DNA of 64,000 bases from an uncultured Verrucomicrobiae bacterium. Its GTDB lineage: Bacteria > Verrucomicrobiota > Verrucomicrobiia > Limisphaerales > UBA1100. Of the stretch, positions 8,787 through 20,178 are shown one piece after another. How positions within the stretch are numbered: the stretch's first letter is position 1; every line of letters begins with the position of its first letter. The notes below the pieces were generated by a model, which was not told the DNA's origin, did not search any database, and saw nothing but the letters and a program-made list of their open reading frames with translations. A program made the translations under genes and the position numbers. The DNA lies in contig CALKBX010000005.1 in NCBI GenBank assembly GCA_937775205.1, forward strand, positions 1 through 64,000. The letters are read 5' to 3'.

Positions 8787-10244
8787 ATGAAGCTTTGTTT
8801 GGCGTTTTTCCTCTTGGCTCAAGAGGTATTGGTTGGGGCTGAGTGGAAGGCGGAGCGAAAGCTGCCTGCACCTGAAGCCCATCAGGCGGCTGCTAGTGAC
8901 AAGGATTTCGTTTATGCCATCACCAGTCGTGGGGTTGCCAAGTATGATCGCAAAAGCGGTAAACGCGTGGCAACGAGTCAAGGCGCGGCCAAACACTTGA
9001 ATAGTGGCTTTTTCTGGAAGGGCAAACTCCTGTGCGCCCATTCCAACTATCCCCTTAAGCCAGAGCACAGCGAGATCAAGGTGCTGGATGTTGGTTCCAT
9101 GAAACTGACCACCTTCAAGGATTTCGGCAGTGCTGATGGTTCCTTGACGTGGGTATTACACAAGGGCGGTTTCTGGTGGTGTAACTTTGCGTTGTATGGG
9201 GCGGATAATCACAAGACGTTCCTGGTCAAGTATGATGATAAATGGCGGGAAGTGGCGCGCTGGATCTATCCAAAGAAAGTCATTAGCCAACTGGGCCGGC
9301 ACAGTTTATCGGGTGGAATTTGGCGCGGGGAAGAATTGTGGACGACGGGTCATGATGATCCGGTGGCCTTTCGGCTGGGCTTACCCAAAGAAGGAAGTGA
9401 ACTGAAGTATTTGGGTCAACATGCCATTCCCTTTACCGGGCAGGGCTTGGCCAATGATCCGGTGAGTGGAGGTCTAGTGGGGATCAGCCGGGCCAAGCGG
9501 CAGGTAATTTTTGCTACAGCCAAGGCGGAGCCGGTTCGGTTGCGGGTATTGTGTTATAATATCCATCACGCTGAGGGGGTGGATGGAAAGCTTGATGTGC
9601 CGCGCATTGCCCGGGTGATTTTATCAGTGAAACCGGACTTGGTCGCGTTGCAGGAGGTGGATAACAAAACCGAGCGAACACAACGCGTGGATCAGGTGGC
9701 TGAGTTGGCGCGCTTGACACAAATGAAAAGTGTCTTTGGGCCCAATATCGACTTTCAGGGTGGCCATTATGGCAATGCCATCCTCTCACGGTTCCCCATT
9801 GCCCGTCACAAGAACCATCACTTGCCCAATGTGGATGCGGGCGAACAACGGGGGGTGCTTGAATCGGTTATCAAGATATCAAAAAACCAAAGCGTTCTTT
9901 TTTTGGCGACTCATTTTGATCACCGGCGTCCCGGTCAGGAACGTTTGGCTTCGGCAAAATTTATCAATCAGATGATTGGTAGTCGCGACAAGATGCCGGC
10001 CATTCTGGCTGGGGATTTAAATGATGTGCCTGATAGCCCCACCTTAAAGGAGATCGGCAAATTATGGGCGCGAACCAATCCTGAAATTTCGCCGACCGTT
10101 CCAGTGGCCAAACCTGTGCGCCAGATTGATTATATTTTGGTGCGGCCAAAAGAACGGTGGAAGGTGGTTGAAACTCGGGTATTAGGTGAGGCCGTGGCTT
10201 CGGATCACCGGGCGATTTTCGCGGTGATTGAGTTGCTCGAATAG
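8787..10244 (+). CDS. Propeller-like domain fused to EEP phosphoesterase domain
   Basis: A 485-residue secreted two-domain protein. Residues 1-250 form a repeat-containing region that looks like a small beta-propeller (DKDFVYAITSRGVAKYD, GGIWRGEELWTTGHDDP). Residues 255-485 are a complete EEP domain with LRVLCYNIHHAEG, ALQEVDNKTERT, LATHFDHRR, AGDLNDVPDSPTL, QIDYILVR and a final SDHRAIFAV. The ATG at 8787 starts a signal peptide (MKLCLAFFLLAQEVLVGA) one base after the upstream stop; an in-frame ATG at 8766 would add seven residues and overlap the propeller gene. It is the last gene of the sulfatase-cytochrome-propeller operon. The substrate is unknown. Confidence 0.82.
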   Translation: MKLCLAFFLLAQEVLVGAEWKAERKLPAPEAHQAAASDKDFVYAITSRGVAKYDRKSGKRVATSQGAAKHLNSGFFWKGKLLCAHSNYPLKPEHSEIKVLDVGSMKLTTFKDFGSADGSLTWVLHKGGFWWCNFALYGADNHKTFLVKYDDKWREVARWIYPKKVISQLGRHSLSGGIWRGEELWTTGHDDPVAFRLGLPKEGSELKYLGQHAIPFTGQGLANDPVSGGLVGISRAKRQVIFATAKAEPVRLRVLCYNIHHAEGVDGKLDVPRIARVILSVKPDLVALQEVDNKTERTQRVDQVAELARLTQMKSVFGPNIDFQGGHYGNAILSRFPIARHKNHHLPNVDAGEQRGVLESVIKISKNQSVLFLATHFDHRRPGQERLASAKFINQMIGSRDKMPAILAGDLNDVPDSPTLKEIGKLWARTNPEISPTVPVAKPVRQIDYILVRPKERWKVVETRVLGEAVASDHRAIFAVIELLE

Positions 10245-10384
10245 TATGCCGCTATTTGCTATCAGCGGGCCTTAGTTCACATTGATAGAGGTCAAAGCTA
10301 TCGGCTCACTCGCCCGATCCGCGTCCAGCTCCACGCCTCTTTTTTGTTGCCGCTGGTTTGGGTTTTGTGGTTGGGTTGGGAACT

Positions 10385-10646
10385 ATGGAAAAAATTACAT
10401 TATTATTAATTGCAATTTGCGTCGTAATAATGACGGGTTGCTGCGTGATTGGAGCAATGTCGGGTCCTAATCGCGCCGTTCCTTGTGAACCTGAATCTCG
10501 GTGACAATCAACTGACCGACGTGAAGGGTCTGGAGAAGCTCACGCAGTTAAGGTTTCTGGGGCTCCGAGACAATCAACTGACCGATGTGAAGGCAAGGGA
10601 TGAAGGGAGGCCCTCAAGGAGTTTCACAGGGAGGCCGGACTACTGA
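10385..10646 (+). pseudogene. Remnant of a leucine-rich-repeat lipoprotein
   Basis: A short open frame from the ATG at 10385 encodes a lipoprotein signal with a TGCC lipobox (MEKITLLLIAICVVIMTGCC) and stops after about 40 codons. A different frame from about 10480 encodes two internalin-type leucine-rich repeats of 23 residues, each with DNQLTDVK, before stopping at 10646. The repeats are 69 bp apart at DNA level and nearly identical. The simplest reading is a frameshifted, C-terminally truncated LRR lipoprotein. The stretch 10245-10384 before it shows nothing I recognise, nor does 10647-10682. Confidence 0.6.
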
Positions 10647-10682
10647 TGGCGAACAGATGCATAGGATAAATGCGAAAGACAT

Positions 10683-12563
10683 CTAATGGCCTACTGCGAC
10701 TATCAAGCTGGAAAGCTTACCGTTGATGCGGCTCTTTGGAGCTTCGGGGTCGACGGGGTTTTTATCGTCATGGCCGATGCAGATATCCTCCTGCGGGTGT
10801 CTGCTCAAAAGACCGTGTGACTTGGCTTCAACCGATTTTTCTCCCACCTGTATTGAGAACTTGTCCTTGGCGAGGCTGGCGGTGATCTCCATTTTTTCTC
10901 CCGGCGAACCAAAAGCGATTTTTTGCACGGCGTTCTGGCCAAGGCGGACGGTGAAAAAAAGGTTACCATCCTTTGCGTATAGTGCGTAACCCACCGCAGA
11001 GCCTCCGTGGGTAAGGATGATGCCATTGGGTTTTTTGCCGGGTTCAATTTCTACTGTGGCCTTAATTGTCAAAGCTTTGCCGGTAATATCGGGTAGTGAT
11101 GCGCTGGTGAAGGTGTCACCCAGTTTGGCCTTGTTCCAGTTGATTGGTTTGGCGGGTTTCGTGGGTTTTTTTGCCGGTCGCTTGCGGCTGGTGGAGGGGT
11201 AGAGCGTTACCGGGTTTTGCACTGTACCGGCAGGGCGTTTATTGGCGGCAATATCTTCAGTGATTTGTGCCGCAATTTTTTCCAACTTTTCAACCATGGC
11301 GGGGTTCTCTTTTGCCAGGTTGGTTTTTTCGCCGATTTCTTTTTCCAAATTGTAGAGGCGGCCGCCCTTGGCCAGATCCGCATCGCGCTGGCGAATGCCC
11401 ATGCCAAGGGATTGCCCGGTGAGAGCCAGTTTCCATGGACCCTGCCGCACGGCCTGCAGTTGGGAGCCGCGGAAATAATGCCAGGTCTTACGCGGGGATG
11501 TTTCGGTTTTACCGAGCATCCACTTCGACACATCCACGCCATCAATTTTGATTTCCTTTTTAACTTTGCCACCGGCCAGTGAAACAAAGGTGGGGAGGAT
11601 ATCGGTGGTGCCGGCAATGCCGGCAGATTCAGTACCCGGGGCAATGGTGCCGGGCCACCAGGCAATGGTGGGTTCGCGCACGCCGCCTTCCAGAGTACAG
11701 CCCTTACTGCCGCGCAAGGGCCCCGATACACCGCCGGCCTTGCCCTTGGAAGCCCAGGGGCCGTTGTCACTGGTAAAGAGAACTAAGGTATTCTTTTCAA
11801 TCTTCAGTCGTTCCAGGGTTTTGAGTATCTGGCCTACACTCCAGTCGACTTCCTCAACCCAATCGCCGTAGGTGCCGTTCTTGGATTTACCGGCAAAATC
11901 CGGATGCGGAAAGAGCGGCACATGCATGGCGGTGTGGGGCAGGTAGAGGAAAAAGTTTTTCTCCGCCTTGGCATTGGTCTCAATGAATTTCACCGCTTCC
12001 TCGGTGTATTCACGGGTGACGCGCCTTTGGCCTTCATCCTCGAGTAACTCAGCTACTTTTTCATCACGCATCAAAGGATGAACCCGCTTGCCATTGGCGG
12101 TGGCGGTACGGCCCATGTCATTGGAGTAGGGGATGCCAAAGTAGCCATCAAAACCATGCCTCGTGGGAAGGAACTCACGTTGATCTCCCAAATGCCATTT
12201 ACCCACGCACATGGTGGAGTATCCAAGTTCCTTGAGGTAATCGGCGACCGTATGTTCTTTCGGGTTGAGCCCATTGCGACCGGCAGGAAAGAATACGCCG
12301 GGCACTCCCACGCGCGGCGCGTAGCAACCGGTCATCAACTGTGCCCGCGAAGCCGAACAAACCGGCGCGGCATAGAAACTGGTGAGCTTGCGACCTTCCT
12401 TGGCCATGCGGTCGAGGTTGGGCGTTCGGTTGAGCTTGGAACCGTAGGGGCCAATATCGCCATAGCCCATGTCATCAATGAAGATGAGAACCAGATTCGG
12501 CTTTTCCTTTGCTGAAAGAGAAATCGTGCAAAGCGCCACGAGGGTGAGAAGAAAAAGTTTCAT
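10683..12563 (-). CDS. Sulfatase, arylsulfatase A-like, with C-terminal beta-sandwich
   Basis: A 626-residue secreted sulfatase. The ATG at 12563 begins the signal peptide MKLFLLTLVALCTISLSA; longer in-frame sequence upstream is not signal-like. FIDDMGYGD provides the first metal ligands, and the formylglycine motif is Cys69 in CSASR, with Ala in the usual Pro position, an accepted variant. GKWHLGD and TSDNGPW follow at the expected distances. After the catalytic domain there is a Lys/Pro-rich linker (about 485-500) and a region of about 125 residues that looks like a concanavalin-type beta-sandwich. The gene diverges from the sulfatase at 12649 across 85 bp. Confidence 0.9.
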   Translation of the reverse strand: MKLFLLTLVALCTISLSAKEKPNLVLIFIDDMGYGDIGPYGSKLNRTPNLDRMAKEGRKLTSFYAAPVCSASRAQLMTGCYAPRVGVPGVFFPAGRNGLNPKEHTVADYLKELGYSTMCVGKWHLGDQREFLPTRHGFDGYFGIPYSNDMGRTATANGKRVHPLMRDEKVAELLEDEGQRRVTREYTEEAVKFIETNAKAEKNFFLYLPHTAMHVPLFPHPDFAGKSKNGTYGDWVEEVDWSVGQILKTLERLKIEKNTLVLFTSDNGPWASKGKAGGVSGPLRGSKGCTLEGGVREPTIAWWPGTIAPGTESAGIAGTTDILPTFVSLAGGKVKKEIKIDGVDVSKWMLGKTETSPRKTWHYFRGSQLQAVRQGPWKLALTGQSLGMGIRQRDADLAKGGRLYNLEKEIGEKTNLAKENPAMVEKLEKIAAQITEDIAANKRPAGTVQNPVTLYPSTSRKRPAKKPTKPAKPINWNKAKLGDTFTSASLPDITGKALTIKATVEIEPGKKPNGIILTHGGSAVGYALYAKDGNLFFTVRLGQNAVQKIAFGSPGEKMEITASLAKDKFSIQVGEKSVEAKSHGLLSRHPQEDICIGHDDKNPVDPEAPKSRINGKLSSLIVAVGH

Positions 12564-12648
12564 GCGTGGAATGAGCCTAACGATCGAATTTTGGTTAAAC
12601 AAGTGAGTAAGATTGACCCTGTAAACTTTCTGGGAAATACTCCTGGCC

Positions 12649-14013
12649 GTGAACCGTATTATTACTCTTCTTTTACTGCTATGTGTTAACGGCCTACAGG
12701 CTAAATCCCCGAATGTGGTGATTCTCTTCACTGATGATCAGGGAACCATCGATGCCAATTGTTATGGCTCCAAGGATCTGATAACGCCCAATATCGACAA
12801 ACTAGCGGCAACGGGTGTGCGGTTTACTCAAGCCTATGCGCACACGGTGTGTTGTCCGGCGCGCGCGGCCTTGTTAACCGGTCGACATCCCCAGCGCGGG
12901 GGAGTCCATCACTGGGCCCAAGGCGATATGAATTCGGCCAAGGGCATTAATATGGCGTTACAAGAAGTGACGTTGGCCGAAGCGTTGAAGCCGGCGGGAT
13001 ACCGCACGGCCTTGTACGGCAAATGGCATCTGGGTGCGCACCGCGATTACGGACCCAAGAAGCAGGGCTTCGATGAATTCTTTGGCATCCGCGACGGGTT
13101 CATTGACAACTATAATCATTACTTCCTGCACGGCACCGGTTTTCATGATCTCTATGAAGGCACCACGCCGGTGAAGGCACCCGATAAATATTTTCCTGAA
13201 CTGATGGTGCAGCGGTCCCTGAAGTTTATTGACGAAAACAAAGGTCGGCCCTTCTTCCTCTATGTGCCTTTTAATATTCCGCATTACCCGGAGCAAGCGC
13301 TCAAGAAGCATGAGGGATTGTATAAGGATGTAACAGATCCGGCACGGCGCTCTTACGGCGCGATCGTGACCACCACAGATTACTACATCGGTCAAGTGAT
13401 CGACAAACTGGAAGAACACGGGTTGCGGGAAAACACAATCGTCATTTACATGAGTGATAACGGGCACTCGGAGGAAACCGGCAACCGCATTCGCGTGGAC
13501 AATCACAAAAGTGGCTATCCCAAGGGTCATTTTTATGGTGCCAGTGGTGGCGGCTCCACCGGCAAATGGATCGGGCAAAAAGGCAGCTTCCTCGAGGGAG
13601 GAGTGCGTGTGCCGGCCATCATCAGCTACCCGGCCAAGCTGCCCAAGGGAGCGGTGCGCGGTCAAATCATCACCGCGATGGATTGGTTTCCCACCGTGCT
13701 TTCCTTGTGCGGCGTAAAGCAGTCTGCCAAAGCGCCCAAGCTAGATGGATTCAATCTCCATCCCATTATTCATGATGCGAAGGCGCAGCTACCCCGGAAA
13801 ATGCTGCATTTCGCATGGGGTAATAAATGGGCGATTCGTGAGGGCGATTGGAAATTGATCGGCACCACGGGTCGGCCGCAAGTGACATTGCACAATCTTG
13901 CCGATGCGAAGCCGGAGGTTAAAAACTACGCGAAAGAGAAACCCGAGTTTGTTGACCGCTTACGCATGCTGCACACGGTTTGGGTGAAGGACGTTACCCC
14001 GAAACGACAGTGA
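12649..14013 (+). CDS. Sulfatase with CCPAR active-site motif
   Basis: Secreted sulfatase of 454 residues. It appears to use a GTG start at 12649, because the signal peptide MNRIITLLLLLCVNGLQA begins there and no ATG is available in this position. The first metal site is FTDDQGTID, the formylglycine Cys68 lies in CCPAR followed by AALLTGRHP, then YGKWHLGAH and the second metal block MSDNGHSEE. The length is typical for the family with no extra domain. It diverges from the minus-strand sulfatase and converges with isocitrate dehydrogenase, with a hairpin between the two 3' ends. Confidence 0.9.
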   Translation: MNRIITLLLLLCVNGLQAKSPNVVILFTDDQGTIDANCYGSKDLITPNIDKLAATGVRFTQAYAHTVCCPARAALLTGRHPQRGGVHHWAQGDMNSAKGINMALQEVTLAEALKPAGYRTALYGKWHLGAHRDYGPKKQGFDEFFGIRDGFIDNYNHYFLHGTGFHDLYEGTTPVKAPDKYFPELMVQRSLKFIDENKGRPFFLYVPFNIPHYPEQALKKHEGLYKDVTDPARRSYGAIVTTTDYYIGQVIDKLEEHGLRENTIVIYMSDNGHSEETGNRIRVDNHKSGYPKGHFYGASGGGSTGKWIGQKGSFLEGGVRVPAIISYPAKLPKGAVRGQIITAMDWFPTVLSLCGVKQSAKAPKLDGFNLHPIIHDAKAQLPRKMLHFAWGNKWAIREGDWKLIGTTGRPQVTLHNLADAKPEVKNYAKEKPEFVDRLRMLHTVWVKDVTPKRQ

Positions 14014-14037
14014 TCAAATTCCTCCGGTAGTTTTTCC

Positions 14038-14059
14038 TTATGGCAGAAGGCCATAATTT
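14038..14059 (+). terminator. Hairpin between convergent genes, weak terminator
   Basis: A perfect 7 bp stem TTATGGC/GCCATAA with a 5 nt loop lies between the convergent ends of the sulfatase and isocitrate dehydrogenase genes. It is followed by only three T residues on the plus strand, so its strength as an intrinsic terminator is doubtful. Confidence 0.45.
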
Positions 14060-14080
14060 CCATCCAAGCGAAGGCGTATC

Positions 14081-16321
<2,241 letters not shown>

Positions 16322-16427
16322 TCAGTCTCGGAAAAGCGGGGATACGTACCAGCTTATGGCTGCTTCTGCAATCCTGTTCGGCGCGGTGCAACTTGACTTG
16401 AGGAGCGTGTTGCGCGAAAAAACCTGT

Positions 16428-18028
16428 GTGAAACACATCTTTCTTTTTATGGCAGTGCTGGGTGCGCTGGATGTTTCGGCGGCAAGTCAGTCGAACAGGC
16501 CCAACATCGTTTTGATTATGGCTGATGATTTGGGGTTTGCGGATATTGGGTGTTATGGCTCGGAGATTCGTACGCCGAATTTGGATGCGTTGGCGGCGAA
16601 GGGGTTGCGGTTTTCGCAGTTTTATAATACGGCCAAATGCCATTCCTCACGGGTGAGTTTGCTGACGGGGCTGTACTGCGATCAAGCCGGCGGCGCGAGC
16701 CTCAGCCGCGGAGCGACGATTGCCGAGGTGCTGGGCAAGGCGGGCTACTCCACTTCGATGGTCGGCAAATGGCACTTGAGCAAACAGCCAACGGAGTTTG
16801 GATTTCAGCGCTACTGGGGGCATCTCTCCGGCGCGTGTAATTTTTTCACGGGGGACGACTCGTTTCGATACAACGGCGAAAAATACAACGTGCCGAAGGT
16901 GCTCAATGGTCGACCGTTTTATACCACGCACGCGATGGGCGATTTTGCGCTGAAGTTTTTGGATGAAGCGACGGCGATGGAGAATCCGTTTCTTTTGTAC
17001 GTCGCCTTCAACGCGCCGCATTACCCGCTGCATGCGCCGGAGGCGGATGTGGAAAAATGCGCCGGGCGGTACGATGGCGGTTGGGATCAACTGCGCGCCA
17101 CGCGTTATGCGAAGCAACTCAAGAGCGGGCTCATCCCGAAAAAGTTTGCGCTCAGCAAACGCCCCGCGCACATCCCTGCGTGGGACAGCCTCAGCGAAAA
17201 GAGATCGCGCGTGGGAGGCGAAGCCGGATGGAGGTGTTTGCCGCGATGGTGGAAGTGATGGATCAAAACATCGGCCGCATTATCGCCAAGCTCAAGGCTA
17301 AGGGCGTGTGGGAGAACACGCTGTTCCTTTTCTGCGCGGACAATGGTGCATGCCCCTTCGAGCGCACGCGCGGCCGCAACCTCAAGCCATGGGATCCGAA
17401 ATCCTACTGGACCTATGACGCCAGTTGGGCCCACGCCGGCAACACGCCGTTCCGCCTGTACAAGCAGAACCAGCACGAAGGCGGCATCAGTTCGCCGATG
17501 ATCGCCCATTGGCCGGCGGGATTGAAAGCCAAGCCCGGCAGTATCACGCGCCAGCCGGGGCATCTTATCGATTTCATGGCTACGTTCCTCGACGTAGCCG
17601 GAGCGAAGTACCCTAAGCAAATTGGGGAGCGCAAGGTCGATCCCCTAATGGGTAAGTCTCTCGTGCCCATTTTACAGGGCAAAAAACGTGAACCGCATGA
17701 AAATCTCTATTTCCACTTCGGCACCGATCGCGCGTTGCGTCAGGGACCTTGGAAACTCGTGTCGGCCAAGCTGGGCCGATGGGAACTCTACAATCTTGAT
17801 GAGGATCGCACGGAAACAAATGATCTTTCAAAGAAATATCCTGAGCGCGTCTCCGTGATGGCCAAGGAATGGTTTCGCTTGGCCAAGGATGTGGAGCGGC
17901 TGAAAGGTCGAGGACTCAATCCGGTAAAACCCAGCATCAGCAAGCTCAACTTCCGCAGGGATACCAGCAGCGGGAGCGCGGCTTCCGGGAAGCGGCGTTC
18001 GGAGAAAAACAAAGGCCAAAAAAAGTGA
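16428..18028 (+). pseudogene. Sulfatase interrupted by a -1 frameshift
   Basis: A secreted sulfatase of about 533 residues if the frame is restored. It starts with GTG at 16428 (signal peptide MKHIFLFMAVLGALDVSAA). The first metal site is MADDLGFAD. The active-site motif is Cys71 in CHSSR, which has Ser where Pro or Ala is usual. The frame breaks at the AAAA run 17197-17200: upstream it reads AWDSLSEK and then nonsense, while the next frame continues SRMEVFAAMVEVMDQNIGRI through CADNGACPFERT to the proper end at 18028. One missing A explains this. It may be true decay or an assembly error. The TGA overlaps the next ATG. Confidence 0.85.
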
Positions 18029-18720
18029 TGGACTTGAGGGGCTTCGCCAAGGGCAGGGGATGGAAGTCGTGCCAATGGGCACTGGCGATTGGGTTCCTTG
18101 GCTTGTGCTTGGGGTGCGGTCGGGTGCAGTCAGCTTCCGGTGACCCTGGCAATCAGGTTGCCAAAGAGACTGCTGGCAAGCCGGTTGTTGTAGCGTCTCC
18201 CATCGTTCAGGCGGCTCGAACTCAAATTGGACAGACAACGATTTATGATCCGGCTTACGTTGGGCTGAAATATCCGGGTGGTGATGTGCCTCTTGAGCGT
18301 GGAGTTTGTACGGATGTTATCATCCGGGCATTACGCAAGGGAGCTGGACTGGACTTGCAAAAGCTGGTGCACGAGGACATGAAGAAGGCCTTCGCCAAAT
18401 ATCCCAAGATATGGGGATTGAAGAAAACCGATCGCAACATCGATCATCGGCGTGTTCCCAACCTAAGTTGTTATTTTGAGAGAAAGGGCTATTCGCTGGG
18501 TGCGAGCAAAAACAAAAGAGATTACCTTGCTGGAGACTTGGTTGCCTGTTTGGTTGGAAAGCGACCGCACATAATGATCGTGAGTGACAAAAAGGCGGAG
18601 GATGGCACCCCACTGGTCATTCACAACATAGGTTCAGGAACAAAAGAGGAGAACACGTTGTTCGCCTTTAAAATCACAGGACACTTTCGGTTAAAGATCG
18701 CTCCAAATCGATCCCGCTAA
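18028..18720 (+). CDS. DUF1287 family lipoprotein
   Basis: A 230-residue protein of the DUF1287 family (COG3738), whose members resemble NlpC/P60-type papain-fold proteins; no reaction is established that I can state with confidence. The start at 18028 overlaps the upstream stop (TGATG) and gives a lipoprotein-type signal ending LGLCLGCG, so it should be anchored to a membrane. Family-typical sequence includes RGVCTDVIIRALRK with a likely key Cys, TDRNIDHRRVPNL, GDLVACLVGKRPHIMIVSD and LVIHNIGSG. Overlap suggests it is transcribed with the frameshifted sulfatase. Confidence 0.85.
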   Translation: MDLRGFAKGRGWKSCQWALAIGFLGLCLGCGRVQSASGDPGNQVAKETAGKPVVVASPIVQAARTQIGQTTIYDPAYVGLKYPGGDVPLERGVCTDVIIRALRKGAGLDLQKLVHEDMKKAFAKYPKIWGLKKTDRNIDHRRVPNLSCYFERKGYSLGASKNKRDYLAGDLVACLVGKRPHIMIVSDKKAEDGTPLVIHNIGSGTKEENTLFAFKITGHFRLKIAPNRSR

Positions 18721-18734
18721 GTAACATCAATTTT

Positions 18735-20177
18735 ATGTACAAGAAAATCATCCTACCGATTGTAGTGAGCCTTGCGGTTGCCGGGTTCACGGCGTACGCA
18801 GACGAGCAGCCAAATGTCCTTATTATCATGGCCGATGACTGTACGTATAACGACCTGCCGTTGTTCGGCGGGCAGAATGCGAAGACGCCAAACATTGATC
18901 GATTGGCTTCGCAGGGGTTGACGTTCAATCGTGCCTACCTCGGTGTGGCGATGTGCCAACCGAGTCGTGCAGAATTATTCTCCGGCCAGTACGCGATGCG
19001 TAATGGCTGTGCGTGGAACCATTCCGCAAGCCGACCGACAGTGACGAGCATGCCGCATTATTTGCGTGAGCTGGGTTATCGCGTAGGGATTGCGGGCAAG
19101 GTGCACGTGAAGCCGGCCAAGGCTTTTCCGTTCGAGAAGGTGCCGGGCTTTGATGCAAATTGTGTGCGGAACCCGACCCGACCGCATGACTTGGCAGGAA
19201 TTGGCGAATTCATCGGCAAGGATGAAGAGCCCTTTTGCCTCGTGATCGCGTTGGTGGAGCCTCATGTGCCTTGGGTGATGGGCGATGCATCACAGTATCC
19301 TCCAAAGAAAATCAAGCTGCCGTCGAACATTGCGGACACTCCGCGTACACGTGAGGATTTTGGCAAGTATCTTGCCGAGATCACATACATGGATGGTCAG
19401 GTGGGCGAAATACTGCAGACGCTTGAGAAAAGCGGCCAAGCTAAAGACACACTTGTTCTCTTCACATCGGAACAGGGCTCGCAGTTCCCTGGTTGCAAAT
19501 GGACCAACTGGGACACTGGTCTGCACACCGGCCTTATCGCTCGCTGGCCCGGCAAAGTGCCTTCAGGTAAACGTACTGATGCGCTAGTGCAATATGCTGA
19601 TGTGCTGCCGACTTTGCTGGCGGCAGCCGAAAACCGTGGTGAAGGAGGTGTCAGTAAATTGGACTATCAGCCTGATGGGAGGAGTTTCCTTCCCGTTCTT
19701 TTGGGGGAGACAGACAAACACCGCGATTTTGTTTACGGCATGCACAACAACATCCCCGAAGGCCCCTCGTATCCTATTCGTACCGTAAGCGACGGGACTT
19801 ACAGATACATCCGTAACCTACGCCCCGATGAAATTTACATTGAGAAACATCTTATGGGCATGAGCGGTAAAGCCACCTTGAATAATCTCTATTGGGCTAC
19901 TTGGGTGCGGGATGCTTGGGCCAATCCGCATACCTACAAGCTGGTTAAGCGCTACATGCGTCGGCCGGCTGAGCAGTTGTACCACACCGTTCAGGACAAA
20001 TATGAAATGAACAATCTTGTGGGCGACAAATCTCAGGCGACGCGCTTGAACCGAATGCGTGCTGAACTGGACCGGTGGATGAAGAGTCAGGGTGATCCTG
20101 GTTCACCAATGGACACACAAAAGGCCATTCAATCCGCCCGCAACGGAAAACATATCTACGGGCCGAAGAACGACTGA
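18735..20177 (+). CDS. Sulfatase, heparan N-sulfatase-like
   Basis: Secreted sulfatase of 480 residues with signal peptide MYKKIILPIVVSLAVAGFTA. The first metal site is MADDCTYND, and the formylglycine residue is Cys74 in CQPSR followed by AELFSGQYAMRNG. The second block reads TSEQGSQFPGCKWTNWDTGLHT, in which SEQG replaces the usual SDNG; this pattern is typical of the sulfamidase/heparan N-sulfatase branch. Substrate is not proven. It lies 2 bp upstream of the L-fuconolactonase-like gene and begins a four-gene run (18735-23837) with very short gaps. Confidence 0.9.
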   Translation: MYKKIILPIVVSLAVAGFTAYADEQPNVLIIMADDCTYNDLPLFGGQNAKTPNIDRLASQGLTFNRAYLGVAMCQPSRAELFSGQYAMRNGCAWNHSASRPTVTSMPHYLRELGYRVGIAGKVHVKPAKAFPFEKVPGFDANCVRNPTRPHDLAGIGEFIGKDEEPFCLVIALVEPHVPWVMGDASQYPPKKIKLPSNIADTPRTREDFGKYLAEITYMDGQVGEILQTLEKSGQAKDTLVLFTSEQGSQFPGCKWTNWDTGLHTGLIARWPGKVPSGKRTDALVQYADVLPTLLAAAENRGEGGVSKLDYQPDGRSFLPVLLGETDKHRDFVYGMHNNIPEGPSYPIRTVSDGTYRYIRNLRPDEIYIEKHLMGMSGKATLNNLYWATWVRDAWANPHTYKLVKRYMRRPAEQLYHTVQDKYEMNNLVGDKSQATRLNRMRAELDRWMKSQGDPGSPMDTQKAIQSARNGKHIYGPKND

Positions 20178-20178
20178 C

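Noticed and set aside
10282-10470. Open frame of 62 codons before the LRR remnant
   Set aside because: Composition is not protein-like, and it overlaps the lipoprotein leader in another frame.
17190-17210. Programmed -1 frameshifting in the sulfatase
   Set aside because: The AAAA run lacks a proper slippery heptamer with a clear downstream structure, and sulfatases are not known to use it. A deleted base is simpler.
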